From: Betaproteobacteria bacterium
GTDB taxonomy: Bacteria > Pseudomonadota > Gammaproteobacteria > Burkholderiales > SG8-39
DNA: 40,069 nucleotides
Direction of reading: 5' to 3'
Assembly (NCBI GenBank): GCA_005883675.1
Contig: VBCM01000108.1
Location: 1-40,069 of the forward strand
Below, one piece after another: positions 33,023 to 40,069 of this stretch. The position numbers were made by a program, and so were the translations under genes. A model generated the notes under the pieces. That model was not told the origin of the DNA, ran no database searches, and was given only the letters and a program-made list of their open reading frames with translations. Position 1 is the stretch's first letter, and each line of letters starts with the position of its first letter.

Positions 33023-33454
33023 ATGGCGAGCATTCAGAGGTTCGACCCCTTCAACGAGCTGGTCGATGACCTGTTCAAGGGCTTCCTGGTGCGCCCGCTT
33101 TCCTACGAGGGCCGCGGCGAAAGCACCCTGCCTCGCATGAAGGTCGACGTGGCGGAGCGTAACGGCGCCTACACGGTCACGGCCGAATTGCCGGGCATCA
33201 AGAAGGAGGACATCCAGGTCACGATCGACGGCGCGCAGGTCACGCTGGCCGCGGAGGTCAAGCGCGAGCGCGAGGCCTCGCAGGACGAGCGCCTGCTGCA
33301 TACCGAGCGCGTGTTCGGCAAGGTCAGCCGCAGCTTCACGCTGCCGCAGGAAGTCGACGAGGCGAAGGCCGAAGCGAAGTTCCGCGACGGCGTCCTCGAG
33401 CTCACGCTGCCGAAGAAAGCAGCGACGCAGCGCAAGCAGATCTCGATCCAGTAA
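33023..33454 (+). CDS. Small heat-shock protein, Hsp20/alpha-crystallin family
   Basis: ATG 33023 with AAAGGAGA upstream; 143 residues. An N-terminal arm ('[15 protein letters not shown]') leads into the alpha-crystallin domain (about 38-133: '[30 protein letters not shown]', '[16 protein letters not shown]', '[15 protein letters not shown]') and a C-terminal 'ISI' (IxI) motif near the end, needed for oligomerisation. It holds unfolded proteins for refolding. A strong terminator follows, and a heat-shock promoter precedes it. Confidence 0.95.
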   Translation: MASIQRFDPFNELVDDLFKGFLVRPLSYEGRGESTLPRMKVDVAERNGAYTVTAELPGIKKEDIQVTIDGAQVTLAAEVKREREASQDERLLHTERVFGKVSRSFTLPQEVDEAKAEAKFRDGVLELTLPKKAATQRKQISIQ

Positions 33455-33471
33455 GCAGCTTCAGCAAGGGA

Positions 33472-33506
33472 TAAAAGGCGAGGCCGATGGCCCTCGCCTT
33501 TTTTTT
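33472..33506 (+). terminator. Intrinsic terminator after the small heat-shock gene
   Basis: GGCGAGG (33477-33483) pairs with CCTCGCC (33492-33498), with flanking A's pairing into a run of eight T's (33499-33506). This is a textbook rho-independent terminator, 18 bases after the gene and just before argB. Confidence 0.92.
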
Positions 33507-33515
33507 GTTTGTAGA

Positions 33516-34418
33516 ATGGGCGAGCCCGTGAACGCGCCCTTCATCCACAACCCGCAGGCGGCCGAGAAGGCGCGGGTGCTCGCCGAGGCGCTGCCCTACA
33601 TCCAGCGCTTCCACGGCAAGACCATCGTCGTGAAGTACGGCGGCAACGCCATGATCGAGGAGGAGCTCAAGCAAAGCTTCGCCCACGACGTGACGCTCCT
33701 CAAGCTCGTCGGCATGAACCCGGTGGTGGTGCACGGCGGCGGGCCGCAGATCGAGCAGCTCCTCGCGAAGCTCGGCAAGAAGGGCGAATTCATCCAGGGC
33801 ATGCGCGTCACCGATGCCGAGACCATGGATGTTGTCGAGATGGTGCTCGGCGGCCAGGTGAACAAGGAGGTCGTCGAGCTCATCAACCAGGCGGGCGGCA
33901 AGGCGGTCGGCCTCACCGGCCAGGACGGCGCGTTCATTCGCGCCCGGAAAATGCTGCTGCCGTCCAAAGAAAACGGCCACGTCGACCTCGGCCAGGTGGG
34001 CGAGATCGAGTCGATCGACCCCGCGGTGATCCAGGCACTCGAAGCGGGCGGCTTCATTCCGGTGGTGGCGCCGATCGGCACCGGCGCCGACGGCATGACC
34101 TACAACATCAACGCCGACCTCGTCGCCGGCAAGCTCGCCGAGATCCTGCAGGCGGAGAAGCTCGTGGTGCTCACGAACACCCCCGGGGTGCTGGACAAGC
34201 AGGGCAAGCTCCTCACCGGGCTCACGCCGAAGAAGATCGACGATCTCGTGCACAAGGGCGTGGTTTCGGGTGGCATGCTGCCGAAGATCGGCTCGGCGCT
34301 GGATGCCGCGCGAAACGGCGTGAAGAGCGTGCACATCATCGACGGCCGCGTACCTCACGCTCTGCTCCTCGAGGTACTGACCGATCAGGGCGTCGGCACG
34401 CTGATTCGCAGCAAATAG
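33516..34418 (+). CDS. argB: Acetylglutamate kinase
   Basis: ATG 33516 is used; GTG 33528 is an alternative, since a TAGAAT box (33512-33517) overlaps the ATG. The product is 300 residues. '[12 protein letters not shown]' and '[18 protein letters not shown]' are the amino acid kinase motifs; '[17 protein letters not shown]' and '[18 protein letters not shown]' continue the nucleotide site. It phosphorylates N-acetylglutamate, the second step of arginine synthesis. The following nucleotidase and slmA genes repeat the common betaproteobacterial order. Confidence 0.97.
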   Translation: MGEPVNAPFIHNPQAAEKARVLAEALPYIQRFHGKTIVVKYGGNAMIEEELKQSFAHDVTLLKLVGMNPVVVHGGGPQIEQLLAKLGKKGEFIQGMRVTDAETMDVVEMVLGGQVNKEVVELINQAGGKAVGLTGQDGAFIRARKMLLPSKENGHVDLGQVGEIESIDPAVIQALEAGGFIPVVAPIGTGADGMTYNINADLVAGKLAEILQAEKLVVLTNTPGVLDKQGKLLTGLTPKKIDDLVHKGVVSGGMLPKIGSALDAARNGVKSVHIIDGRVPHALLLEVLTDQGVGTLIRSK

Positions 34419-34420
34419 CT

Positions 34421-35089
34421 GTGCGGGTCGCCCGTCTGCCGCCGTCGCGGCGGGTGTGGATCTTCGATCTGGACAACACGCTGCACGATGCGCGCGCGCG
34501 CATCTTCCCGGCGATGCACGAGCAGATCAACGCCTATCTGCGGCGTTACTTCGGCCTTGACGCCGCCGGCGCCGATGACATCCGGCAGCGGTTCTGGCGC
34601 ACGTATGGCACGACGCTCGACGGCCTGGTGCGGCATCACGGCACGGACCCCCGGCACTTCCTGCGCGAGACGCACGTCTTCCCCGAGCTCGCCGAGATGG
34701 TGGTGCACGAGAACGCGCTCAAGCATGCGCTCGCGCGCCTCGGCGGCACGAAGCTCGTGTTCTCGAACGCGCCGCGCCATTACGTGAGCGAGGTGCTGAG
34801 GATCATGGGCCTCGCGCGAACCTTCGACGGTGTCTACACCATCGAGGACGCGCGCTACCGTGGCAAGCCCGCCCTGCACGGCTTTCACTTCCTCCTGCGC
34901 AAGCATCATTTGGCGGCTTATCGCTGCGCGTTCATCGACGATGCGCTCGAGAACCTGCGCGCCGCGCATCGGCTGGGCATGTCGACCGTCTGGGTGTCGC
35001 GCGAGCGCCGGCGCGTGCCGTTCGTCGATTTGCGCGTGCGATCGGTGGTCGAGCTGCCCCGCTTGGTTTTCAGAACGGCCTCGGCTTAG
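34421..35089 (+). CDS. HAD-family pyrimidine 5'-nucleotidase
   Basis: GTG 34421, two bases after argB; 222 residues. HAD motif I 'WIFDLDNTLHDA', motif II 'KLVFSNAPRHYV', motif III Lys in 'YRGKPALHGF' and motif IV 'CAFIDDALENL' are intact, with a helical C1 cap. This is the SDT1-like branch that dephosphorylates pyrimidine monophosphates. Cytosolic. Confidence 0.88.
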   Translation: MRVARLPPSRRVWIFDLDNTLHDARARIFPAMHEQINAYLRRYFGLDAAGADDIRQRFWRTYGTTLDGLVRHHGTDPRHFLRETHVFPELAEMVVHENALKHALARLGGTKLVFSNAPRHYVSEVLRIMGLARTFDGVYTIEDARYRGKPALHGFHFLLRKHHLAAYRCAFIDDALENLRAAHRLGMSTVWVSRERRRVPFVDLRVRSVVELPRLVFRTASA

Positions 35090-35116
35090 AATCTCAGCCC
35101 CCGCAGTTCCCATTCC

Positions 35117-35671
35117 ATGCCCCGAGCCAAAGGCGAACGCAAGCTCGAGATCTTGAAGGCGCTCGCGCAGATGCTGGAGGCGCCGAAATGGGAACGCATC
35201 ACCACCGCCGCGCTCGCCGCGGCGCTCGGCGTCTCCGAGGCCGCGCTCTACCGCCACTTCGCCTCCAAGGCGCAGATGTACGAGGGCCTGATCGAGTTCA
35301 TCGAGAGCTCGGTGTTCACCCTCGCCAACCGCATCACCCAGGACGAGGCCGACGGCCGCAAGCAGGCCGAGCAACTGACCGAGATGCTGCTCGCGTTCGC
35401 GGAGAAGAACCCCGGCATGGTGCGGGTCATGACGGGCGATGCGCTGGTGGGCGAGCACGAGCGGCTGCAGGCGCGCATGAACCAGTTCTTCGACCGCTTC
35501 GAGGCGACGCTCAAGCAGTCGCTGCGCGTCGCCGATGACGGCGAGGCCGCGGCCCACGCCAACGCCATCCTGCGCTATGCCATCGGCTGCATGCACCAGT
35601 TCGGCAAGAGCGGCTTCGCCAAGAAGCCCACCGAGAGCTTCGCCACGCAGCGCAAATACTTATTGGCTTAG
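35117..35671 (+). CDS. slmA: Nucleoid occlusion factor SlmA (TetR family)
   Basis: ATG 35117; 184 residues. The TetR-type HTH is 'ITTAALAAALGVSEAALYRHFASKAQMYEGLI' (about 28-60). The C-terminal domain matches SlmA: 'RVMTGDALVGEHERLQARMNQFFDRFEATLKQSLR' and the end 'ATQRKYLLA'. SlmA binds DNA sites over the nucleoid and blocks FtsZ assembly there. The TAG overlaps the stop of the convergent moeB gene. Confidence 0.9.
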   Translation: MPRAKGERKLEILKALAQMLEAPKWERITTAALAAALGVSEAALYRHFASKAQMYEGLIEFIESSVFTLANRITQDEADGRKQAEQLTEMLLAFAEKNPGMVRVMTGDALVGEHERLQARMNQFFDRFEATLKQSLRVADDGEAAAHANAILRYAIGCMHQFGKSGFAKKPTESFATQRKYLLA

Positions 35672-36411
35672 CCGCAGACGCGGCAGGCGGGATCCTTGTT
35701 GACCTTGACGGTGCGCCAATCGGCGCCGAGCGCGTCGATGAGAAGGAGCCGCCCGCTCAGCGATTCGCCGGTGCCGACGAGGAGCTTGATCGCTTCCATC
35801 GCCTGGATCGCGCCCACCATACCGGTGAGCGGCGCGAAGACGCCCATTTGCGAACACTGCACCTCCTCGACCTCGGCGTCCTCGGGGAAGACGCAGGCGT
35901 AGCAGGGCGCCTCCGCCCGGCGGCGATCGAACACCATCACTTGCGCGTCGAAGCGGATGGCGGCGCCCGAGACCAAGGGGCGGCGGTGCGTCACGCAAGC
36001 GCGATTGACCGCATGGCGCGTGGCGAAGTTGTCCGAGCAATCGAGCACCACGTCGGCTTCGCGCGCGAGCTCGTCCAGCTCCTCGGCGTGCACGCGCGCG
36101 GCGAGAGGCACCACGTCAACGTCGGGGTTCACGGCGCGCAGCACGCTGCGCGCGGCAAAGGCCTTCTGGGCGCCGACCGATTCGGTGCGATACAGGATCT
36201 GGCGCTGCAGGTTGGTGAGATCGACCTTGTCGGAATCCGCGAGGCTCAGGCGCCCGATGCCGGCGGCGGCGAGGTAGAGCGCGGCGGGGCAGCCGAGACC
36301 GCCGGCGCCGATCACGAGCGCCCGGGCGGCGCGCAGCTTCTCCTGCCCCTCGATCCCGATCTCCGGGAGGAGGATGTGGCGGCTGTAGCGGAGAAGCTGC
36401 TGGTCGTTAAT
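35668..36411 (-). CDS. moeB: Molybdopterin-synthase adenylyltransferase MoeB / ThiF family
   Basis: The conserved N-terminus 'NDQQLLRYSRHILLPEIGIEGQEKLRAARALVIGAGGLG' has no ATG, GTG or TTG ahead of it. The codon in the initiator position is ATT (36411-36409), overlapping the ctpA TAA; this start gives 247 residues, the normal MoeB length. An internal start at ATG 36315 would lose the N-terminal helix and part of the nucleotide-binding loop. Zinc cysteines are 'CYAC' and the terminal 'CRVCG'; 'VLDCSDNFATR' and 'NRACV' are family motifs. It adenylates a ubiquitin-like sulphur carrier (MoaD or ThiS). Confidence 0.82.
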   Translation of the reverse strand: MNDQQLLRYSRHILLPEIGIEGQEKLRAARALVIGAGGLGCPAALYLAAAGIGRLSLADSDKVDLTNLQRQILYRTESVGAQKAFAARSVLRAVNPDVDVVPLAARVHAEELDELAREADVVLDCSDNFATRHAVNRACVTHRRPLVSGAAIRFDAQVMVFDRRRAEAPCYACVFPEDAEVEEVQCSQMGVFAPLTGMVGAIQAMEAIKLLVGTGESLSGRLLLIDALGADWRTVKVNKDPACRVCG

Positions 36412-37813
36412 TCGTCGTCTTGGTCGACTGCGCGATCGTCGGCACCTGGCTCTTCACCGGCTCGCCCTTGAGGTAGGCGATCGCCTGCGAAAGCTGGAAG
36501 TCGTCCTTCGAGCCGAAGTCGATGGGCTTCAGCTCCGCCGGCGTCGGCGCGGGCACCGTGCGCGCGCGCGGCGCGGCGTCCTTGTCCTTGCCCAGGTCTT
36601 TCTTCGCCTCGGCCTTGCCGTTCTCGAGATGGCGCTGGAGATCCGCTTCACGCACGCGAGTGGCCGTGTCGCTCGGGTCCTCGACCATGACGTCGGGCGT
36701 GATGCCGAGCGCCTGGATCGAGCGCCCGTTCGGCGTGTAGTAGCGCGCGGTAGTGAGCTTGATCGCCGTGTTGTTGCCAAGCGGCATGATGGTCTGCACC
36801 GAGCCCTTGCCGAAGGTCTGCGTGCCGATGACGATGGCGCGCTTATGGTCCTGCAGCGCGCCGGCGACGATTTCGGAGGCCGAAGCCGACCCGCCATTCA
36901 CGAGCACCACCATCGGCACGCTCTTCACGGCCTGGGGCAGCGACTTCAGCACGTCTTCGCTGCGGCGCGCATAGTCGTCGGGCGAGGCGTAGAACTTCTT
37001 CTTGGCATCTTCCGCGCGGCCGTCGGTCGACACGACAAGGCTCTTCGGCTGCAGGAACGCCGCACTCACGGCGACCGCGCCGTGCAGCAGGCCGCCCGGA
37101 TCGTTGCGCAGGTCGAGCACCAGGCCCTTCACCTGCCCCTGCTTGAAGAGATCGTTGACGTGCTTCACCAGCGCCTCGGGCGTGCCTTCCTGGAAGGCGC
37201 GCACGCGCACCCAGGCGTAGCCCGGCTCGACCATCTTGGAGCTGATGCTCTGCACTTTGATGATCGCCCGCGTGAGCGTGACGACGATGGGAGCGCTCTC
37301 GCCTTTGCGCGTGAGGGTCAGCGTGATCTGCGTGTTGGGCTTGCCGCGCATGCGCTTGACGGCATCATTCAGCGTCATGCCCTTCACCGGCGTGTCGTCG
37401 AGCTTGACGATGAGGTCGTTCGGCTTGATGCCGGCCTTAAACGCGGGCGTGTCCTCGATCGGCGAGATCACCTTGACGAACCCGTCCTCCATGCCGACCT
37501 CGATGCCCAGGCCGCCGAACTGGCCTTGTGTTCCGACCTGCAGCTCCTTGAACGCTTCCTGGTCGAGATAGGCCGAATGCGGATCGAGGCCGGTCAGCAT
37601 GCCGTTGATCGCCTCGGTGAAGAGCTTCTTGTCCTCGACCGGCTCGACGTAGTTCTTCTTGATCGCGTCCACCACCTCGGTGAACGCGCGCAGCTCTTCG
37701 ATCGGCAGCGGCGCGCGCGCGGCGCGGTCGGCGATGGCCTGGAAGTTCAGGCTGATGAGCACGCCGGCCACCGCGCCGACGAGGATGAATCCGATTGAGC
37801 GAAGCTTTTGCAT
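36407..37813 (-). CDS. ctpA: C-terminal processing protease (S41 family, CtpA)
   Basis: ATG 37813; 468 residues. An N-terminal membrane helix serves as signal anchor. The S41 N-terminal domain holds 'YLDQEAFKELQ', the PDZ domain 'FGGLGIEVGMEDGFVKVISPIEDTPAFKAGI', and the peptidase core 'LVLDLRNDPGGLL'. Catalytic Ser is in 'NGGSASASEIVAGAL', Lys in 'TFGKGSVQTIMPL'. A charged C-terminal tail ('HLENGKAEAKKDLGKDKDAAP') follows. It degrades or trims periplasmic proteins. It follows envC by 14 bases, a conserved pairing with cell-wall hydrolase control. Confidence 0.95.
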   Translation of the reverse strand: MQKLRSIGFILVGAVAGVLISLNFQAIADRAARAPLPIEELRAFTEVVDAIKKNYVEPVEDKKLFTEAINGMLTGLDPHSAYLDQEAFKELQVGTQGQFGGLGIEVGMEDGFVKVISPIEDTPAFKAGIKPNDLIVKLDDTPVKGMTLNDAVKRMRGKPNTQITLTLTRKGESAPIVVTLTRAIIKVQSISSKMVEPGYAWVRVRAFQEGTPEALVKHVNDLFKQGQVKGLVLDLRNDPGGLLHGAVAVSAAFLQPKSLVVSTDGRAEDAKKKFYASPDDYARRSEDVLKSLPQAVKSVPMVVLVNGGSASASEIVAGALQDHKRAIVIGTQTFGKGSVQTIMPLGNNTAIKLTTARYYTPNGRSIQALGITPDVMVEDPSDTATRVREADLQRHLENGKAEAKKDLGKDKDAAPRARTVPAPTPAELKPIDFGSKDDFQLSQAIAYLKGEPVKSQVPTIAQSTKTTN

Positions 37814-37827
37814 GTGTGTGGGATCGC

Positions 37828-38964
37828 TTATTTCAACGTGACCCAGCCGAGCGGGTCGAAGGCGCGGCCTAAATGCCGCAATTCAAAGTATAAACCGGTT
37901 TCCTCGTTGCCACCGCTCGCGCCCGCCGTGGCAAGCGGCTCGCCCGCGTGCACGAGCTCACCGACCTGCTTAAGCAGCGAGTCGGCGTTCGCATAGATGG
38001 ACAAATAATTCTCGCCGTGGTCCACAATCATGAGGTTGCCGAAGCCGCGCATCCAGTCGGCGTAGACCACTTGGCCGCGCGCCACCGCCCTGACGGGCTC
38101 GCCCTGCGGCGCGCGGATGAAGACGCCCTTGGCCTCGATGCCGCTTGCACTTCTTGGAGCGCCGTAGCGCCCGGTCAGTTCCCCGCGCAGCGGCAGGCGC
38201 AGCCTGCCCCGGAGCTTCGAGAAGGTTTCCGTCTGTAAAGCTGTATCAGCCACCGCGTCTACGCGCGCGAGCACGCTTCCCAGCCTCTCGACGAGCCGCG
38301 CAAGCCGCGCCTCGTCCGCGTGCAGCACGCTGAGCTGGCGGCGGCTGCGCCGCAGCTCCTGGGCCAGGCGGCCGAGCACGCGCCGGCGCGCCTCGCGCTC
38401 GCGCACGATGCGGCTGCGATCGGCGCGGCTCGCCTGCTCCACTGTGCGCAGGCGCTCGCGCTTGACTTCGGCCTCGTGCTGGAGGCTCGCGAGCGCCTCG
38501 AGCTCGGCGCGATGCGTGGCGATGAGCTCGGCCGCGGCGCGCGAGAGATACGCGATGTACTGCAGGCGCCGCGCGAGCTCTGCCGGATCGTCGCCCGAGA
38601 GCGCGGCGCGCACGAGCTCCGGCGCGCCGAGCCCCTGGCGCGCCCGCAGCACCGCTTCCACGGCGCCCTGGCGCTCGGCGAGCGTGCGCTCGAGCGCCCG
38701 CCGGCGCTCGGCGAGACGCGCACTTTGCGCTTTGAGTTGATTGCTTTCGAGGGTAAGCGCAGCGAGCGTGCGATTCGCCTCCGAGATGGCCAGCTCGGAG
38801 GCGCGCAGCGCGTCGCGCGCTTCGCGCCGCTCGGCCCCCTTTTCATCGAGCTCGCGCTGCAGCTCGCCGATGCGCGTGCGCAACTCGGCGAGATCGCGCT
38901 CGCCCGGCGCCGCCTGCGCGGCGAGCGCCGCAAAGGCGAGCACGAGCGAGCCGAGCGGCGTCAG
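37828..38964 (-). CDS. envC: Murein hydrolase activator EnvC (coiled coil + degenerate M23 domain)
   Basis: The start is uncertain. CTG 38964 overlaps the gpmA stop as CTGA and gives a hydrophobic export segment '[14 protein letters not shown]'; GTG 38943 is the alternative. The protein has about 378 residues. A long coiled coil (about 25-240, rich in Glu/Arg/Leu heptads) precedes a LytM domain (about 265-378). In that domain the zinc-binding His and Asp of M23 peptidases are replaced ('[15 protein letters not shown]', '[18 protein letters not shown]'). EnvC proteins lack hydrolase activity and activate amidases AmiA/AmiB at the septum. The gene lies between gpmA and ctpA, the usual order. 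Confidence 0.85.
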   Translation of the reverse strand: MTPLGSLVLAFAALAAQAAPGERDLAELRTRIGELQRELDEKGAERREARDALRASELAISEANRTLAALTLESNQLKAQSARLAERRRALERTLAERQGAVEAVLRARQGLGAPELVRAALSGDDPAELARRLQYIAYLSRAAAELIATHRAELEALASLQHEAEVKRERLRTVEQASRADRSRIVREREARRRVLGRLAQELRRSRRQLSVLHADEARLARLVERLGSVLARVDAVADTALQTETFSKLRGRLRLPLRGELTGRYGAPRSASGIEAKGVFIRAPQGEPVRAVARGQVVYADWMRGFGNLMIVDHGENYLSIYANADSLLKQVGELVHAGEPLATAGASGGNEETGLYFELRHLGRAFDPLGWVTLK

Positions 38965-39701
38965 ACTTTGGCCTTGCCCTGTGCCGAGACGGCGGCGATG
39001 CGCCGCTCGATCTCGGCGGCATCGCCCAGGTAATAGTGCTTGCGCGGACGCAGCGCGTCGTCGAGCTCGTAGACGAGTGGGATGCCCGTCGGAATATTGA
39101 GCCCGACGATCTCGGCGTCGCCGATCGCATCGAGATGCTTCACCAGCGCGCGCAGCGAGTTGCCGTGCGCCGCGATCAGCACGCGCTTGCCCGCGCGCAC
39201 GGCGGGCGCAATCGTGGCGTTCCAGTACGGCAGCACGCGCGCCACGGTGTCCTTCAGGCACTCGGTGCGCGGCACGCTCACGCCTGCATAGCGCGCATCC
39301 TTGCCCTCGTAGCGCTCATCGGTCCTGTCAAGCGCGGGCGGCGCGATGTCGTAGCTGCGGCGCCAGGTGAGCACCTGCGCCTCGCCGAACTTCGCCGCCA
39401 TCTCGGCCTTGCTCAGTCCCTGCAGCGCGCCGTAGTGGCGCTCGTTCAGGCGCCAGCTCTTCTCCACCGGCAGCCACATGCGATCGAGCTCGTCGAGCGT
39501 GATCCACAGCGTGCGGATCGCGCGCTTGAGCACCGAGGTGTACGCGATGTCGAAGTCGTAGCCGCCCGCTTTCAGCGCGCGCGCGGCGTTGCGCGCCTCC
39601 TCGATGCCGCTCGGCGCGAGATCGACGTCGGTCCAGCCGGTGAAGCGGTTTTCCCGGTTCCACGTCGACTCGCCATGGCGCAGGAGCAGGAGCTTCGCCA
39701 T
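38961..39701 (-). CDS. gpmA: 2,3-bisphosphoglycerate-dependent phosphoglycerate mutase
   Basis: ATG 39701; 246 residues. '[11 protein letters not shown]' contains the phospho-histidine (His9), with '[11 protein letters not shown]', '[14 protein letters not shown]' and the second catalytic His in '[13 protein letters not shown]'. It interconverts 3- and 2-phosphoglycerate in glycolysis/gluconeogenesis. It starts the minus-strand operon gpmA-envC-ctpA-moeB and is divergent from the rhodanese gene, only 28 bases away. Confidence 0.97.
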   Translation of the reverse strand: MAKLLLLRHGESTWNRENRFTGWTDVDLAPSGIEEARNAARALKAGGYDFDIAYTSVLKRAIRTLWITLDELDRMWLPVEKSWRLNERHYGALQGLSKAEMAAKFGEAQVLTWRRSYDIAPPALDRTDERYEGKDARYAGVSVPRTECLKDTVARVLPYWNATIAPAVRAGKRVLIAAHGNSLRALVKHLDAIGDAEIVGLNIPTGIPLVYELDDALRPRKHYYLGDAAEIERRIAAVSAQGKAKV

Positions 39702-39711
39702 CGCGCTGAAT

Positions 39712-39717
39712 TATAAT
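39712..39717 (+). promoter_or_regulatory. -10 box in the gpmA/rhodanese divergent gap
   Basis: A perfect TATAAT lies 12 bases before the rhodanese GTG; no convincing -35 box is visible at 16-18 bases. Read on the opposite strand, the same ATTATAAT block also gives TATAAT near gpmA, so it may serve either direction. Confidence 0.4.
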
Positions 39718-39729
39718 GTCGGCTTCCCC

Positions 39730-40069
39730 GTGGATTTCGTTCGCAACAACCTCCTGCTCTTCGCTGTCGCCATCGTTTCCGGCGGCATGCTGCTCTGGCC
39801 GCTCGTGCGCCGCACCGCGGGCGGGCCGTGGGTGAGTCCGGCGCAGGCGACGCATCTCATCAATCGCGAGGACGCGATCATCATCGATGTGCGCGAGCCG
39901 GCGGAATTCGCCGCCGGACACGTGCTCGGCGCGAAGAACGTGCCGCTTGCGCGGCTGGCGGCGCCGACGCCGGACCTGCTCAAGCGCAAGGAGCGGCCGG
40001 TAATCGTGTACGGCGAGGACCAGCGCGTGGCCAAGGCCGCCGCGGCGCTGAAGAAGCACGGCTTCGCGC
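39730..40069 (+). CDS. Rhodanese-like domain protein with N-terminal membrane helix (cut by window edge)
   Basis: GTG 39730; at least 113 residues, running off the right edge. A single membrane helix ('NNLLLFAVAIVSGGMLLW') precedes a rhodanese domain: 'VSPAQATHLINREDAIIIDVREPAEFAAGHVLGAKNVPLARL'. In the active-site loop, where catalytic rhodaneses have Cys in CxxGxR, this reads 'VIVYGEDQRVAKAA', so the thiol is absent. Betaproteobacterial genomes commonly have such a gene beside gpmA and before grxC and secB. A binding or scaffolding role is more likely than sulphur transfer. Confidence 0.85.
   Translation, partial: MDFVRNNLLLFAVAIVSGGMLLWPLVRRTAGGPWVSPAQATHLINREDAIIIDVREPAEFAAGHVLGAKNVPLARLAAPTPDLLKRKERPVIVYGEDQRVAKAAAALKKHGFA

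Overview
The window is a gene-dense, high-GC chromosomal segment that looks betaproteobacterial (Burkholderiales-like, perhaps from an uncultivated soil or sediment lineage). The evidence is gene order: dapF-DUF484-xerC, hslVU, argB-pyrimidine nucleotidase-slmA, and gpmA-envC-ctpA-moeB with a rhodanese gene diverging from gpmA. Genes mostly overlap or abut. I saw no tRNA, rRNA, CRISPR array, insertion sequence or prophage gene, and no gene-free stretch above 300 bases.

Region 1 (1-7101, minus strand) is one tightly packed run: ahcY, panE, a divergent MTHFR-like gene, a broken CHASE2-adenylate cyclase gene, an SH3 protein, an M48 protease, a TfoX-N protein and a truncated S9 peptidase. At its head is a complete control region: a sigma70-like promoter, an SAH riboswitch aptamer and a terminator hairpin that shares bases with the aptamer. 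SAH should therefore switch on its own hydrolase, and possibly genes far downstream.

Region 2 (7131-10256) is a small signalling patch: a degenerate cyclase-fold membrane protein translationally coupled to a Ser/Thr kinase, facing a second Ser/Thr kinase that carries two EF-hands on the far side of its membrane helix.

Region 3 (10275-13747, minus) reads metK, core-MetE-like, ligA, ligB. It joins SAM synthesis and methyl transfer to an extradiol ring-cleaving dioxygenase. Together with ahcY and the MTHFR-like gene, the first 14 kb is rich in one-carbon/methyl-cycle functions.

Region 4 (13807-22604) holds two lipid A acyltransferases coupled to a Gfo/Idh oxidoreductase, a convergent two-subunit molybdenum hydroxylase (Tat-exported), and then dapF-DUF484-xerC-rlmI.

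Region 5 (22708-30924) starts with a secreted hypothetical protein and a lone receiver protein. It continues into a metal-homeostasis island: COG0523 GTPase, ZIP transporter, small Cys/His secreted protein, outer-membrane barrel, two paralogous zinc-type binding proteins, a lipoprotein, an ABC-3 permease and a short CDF protein. No ABC ATPase gene is present in the island.

Region 6 (30976-40069) is core housekeeping: hslVU, a small heat-shock protein behind a likely RpoH promoter, argB, a HAD nucleotidase, slmA, and the convergent moeB-ctpA-envC-gpmA operon. In that operon moeB and envC appear to use non-canonical start codons. A rhodanese gene runs off the right edge.
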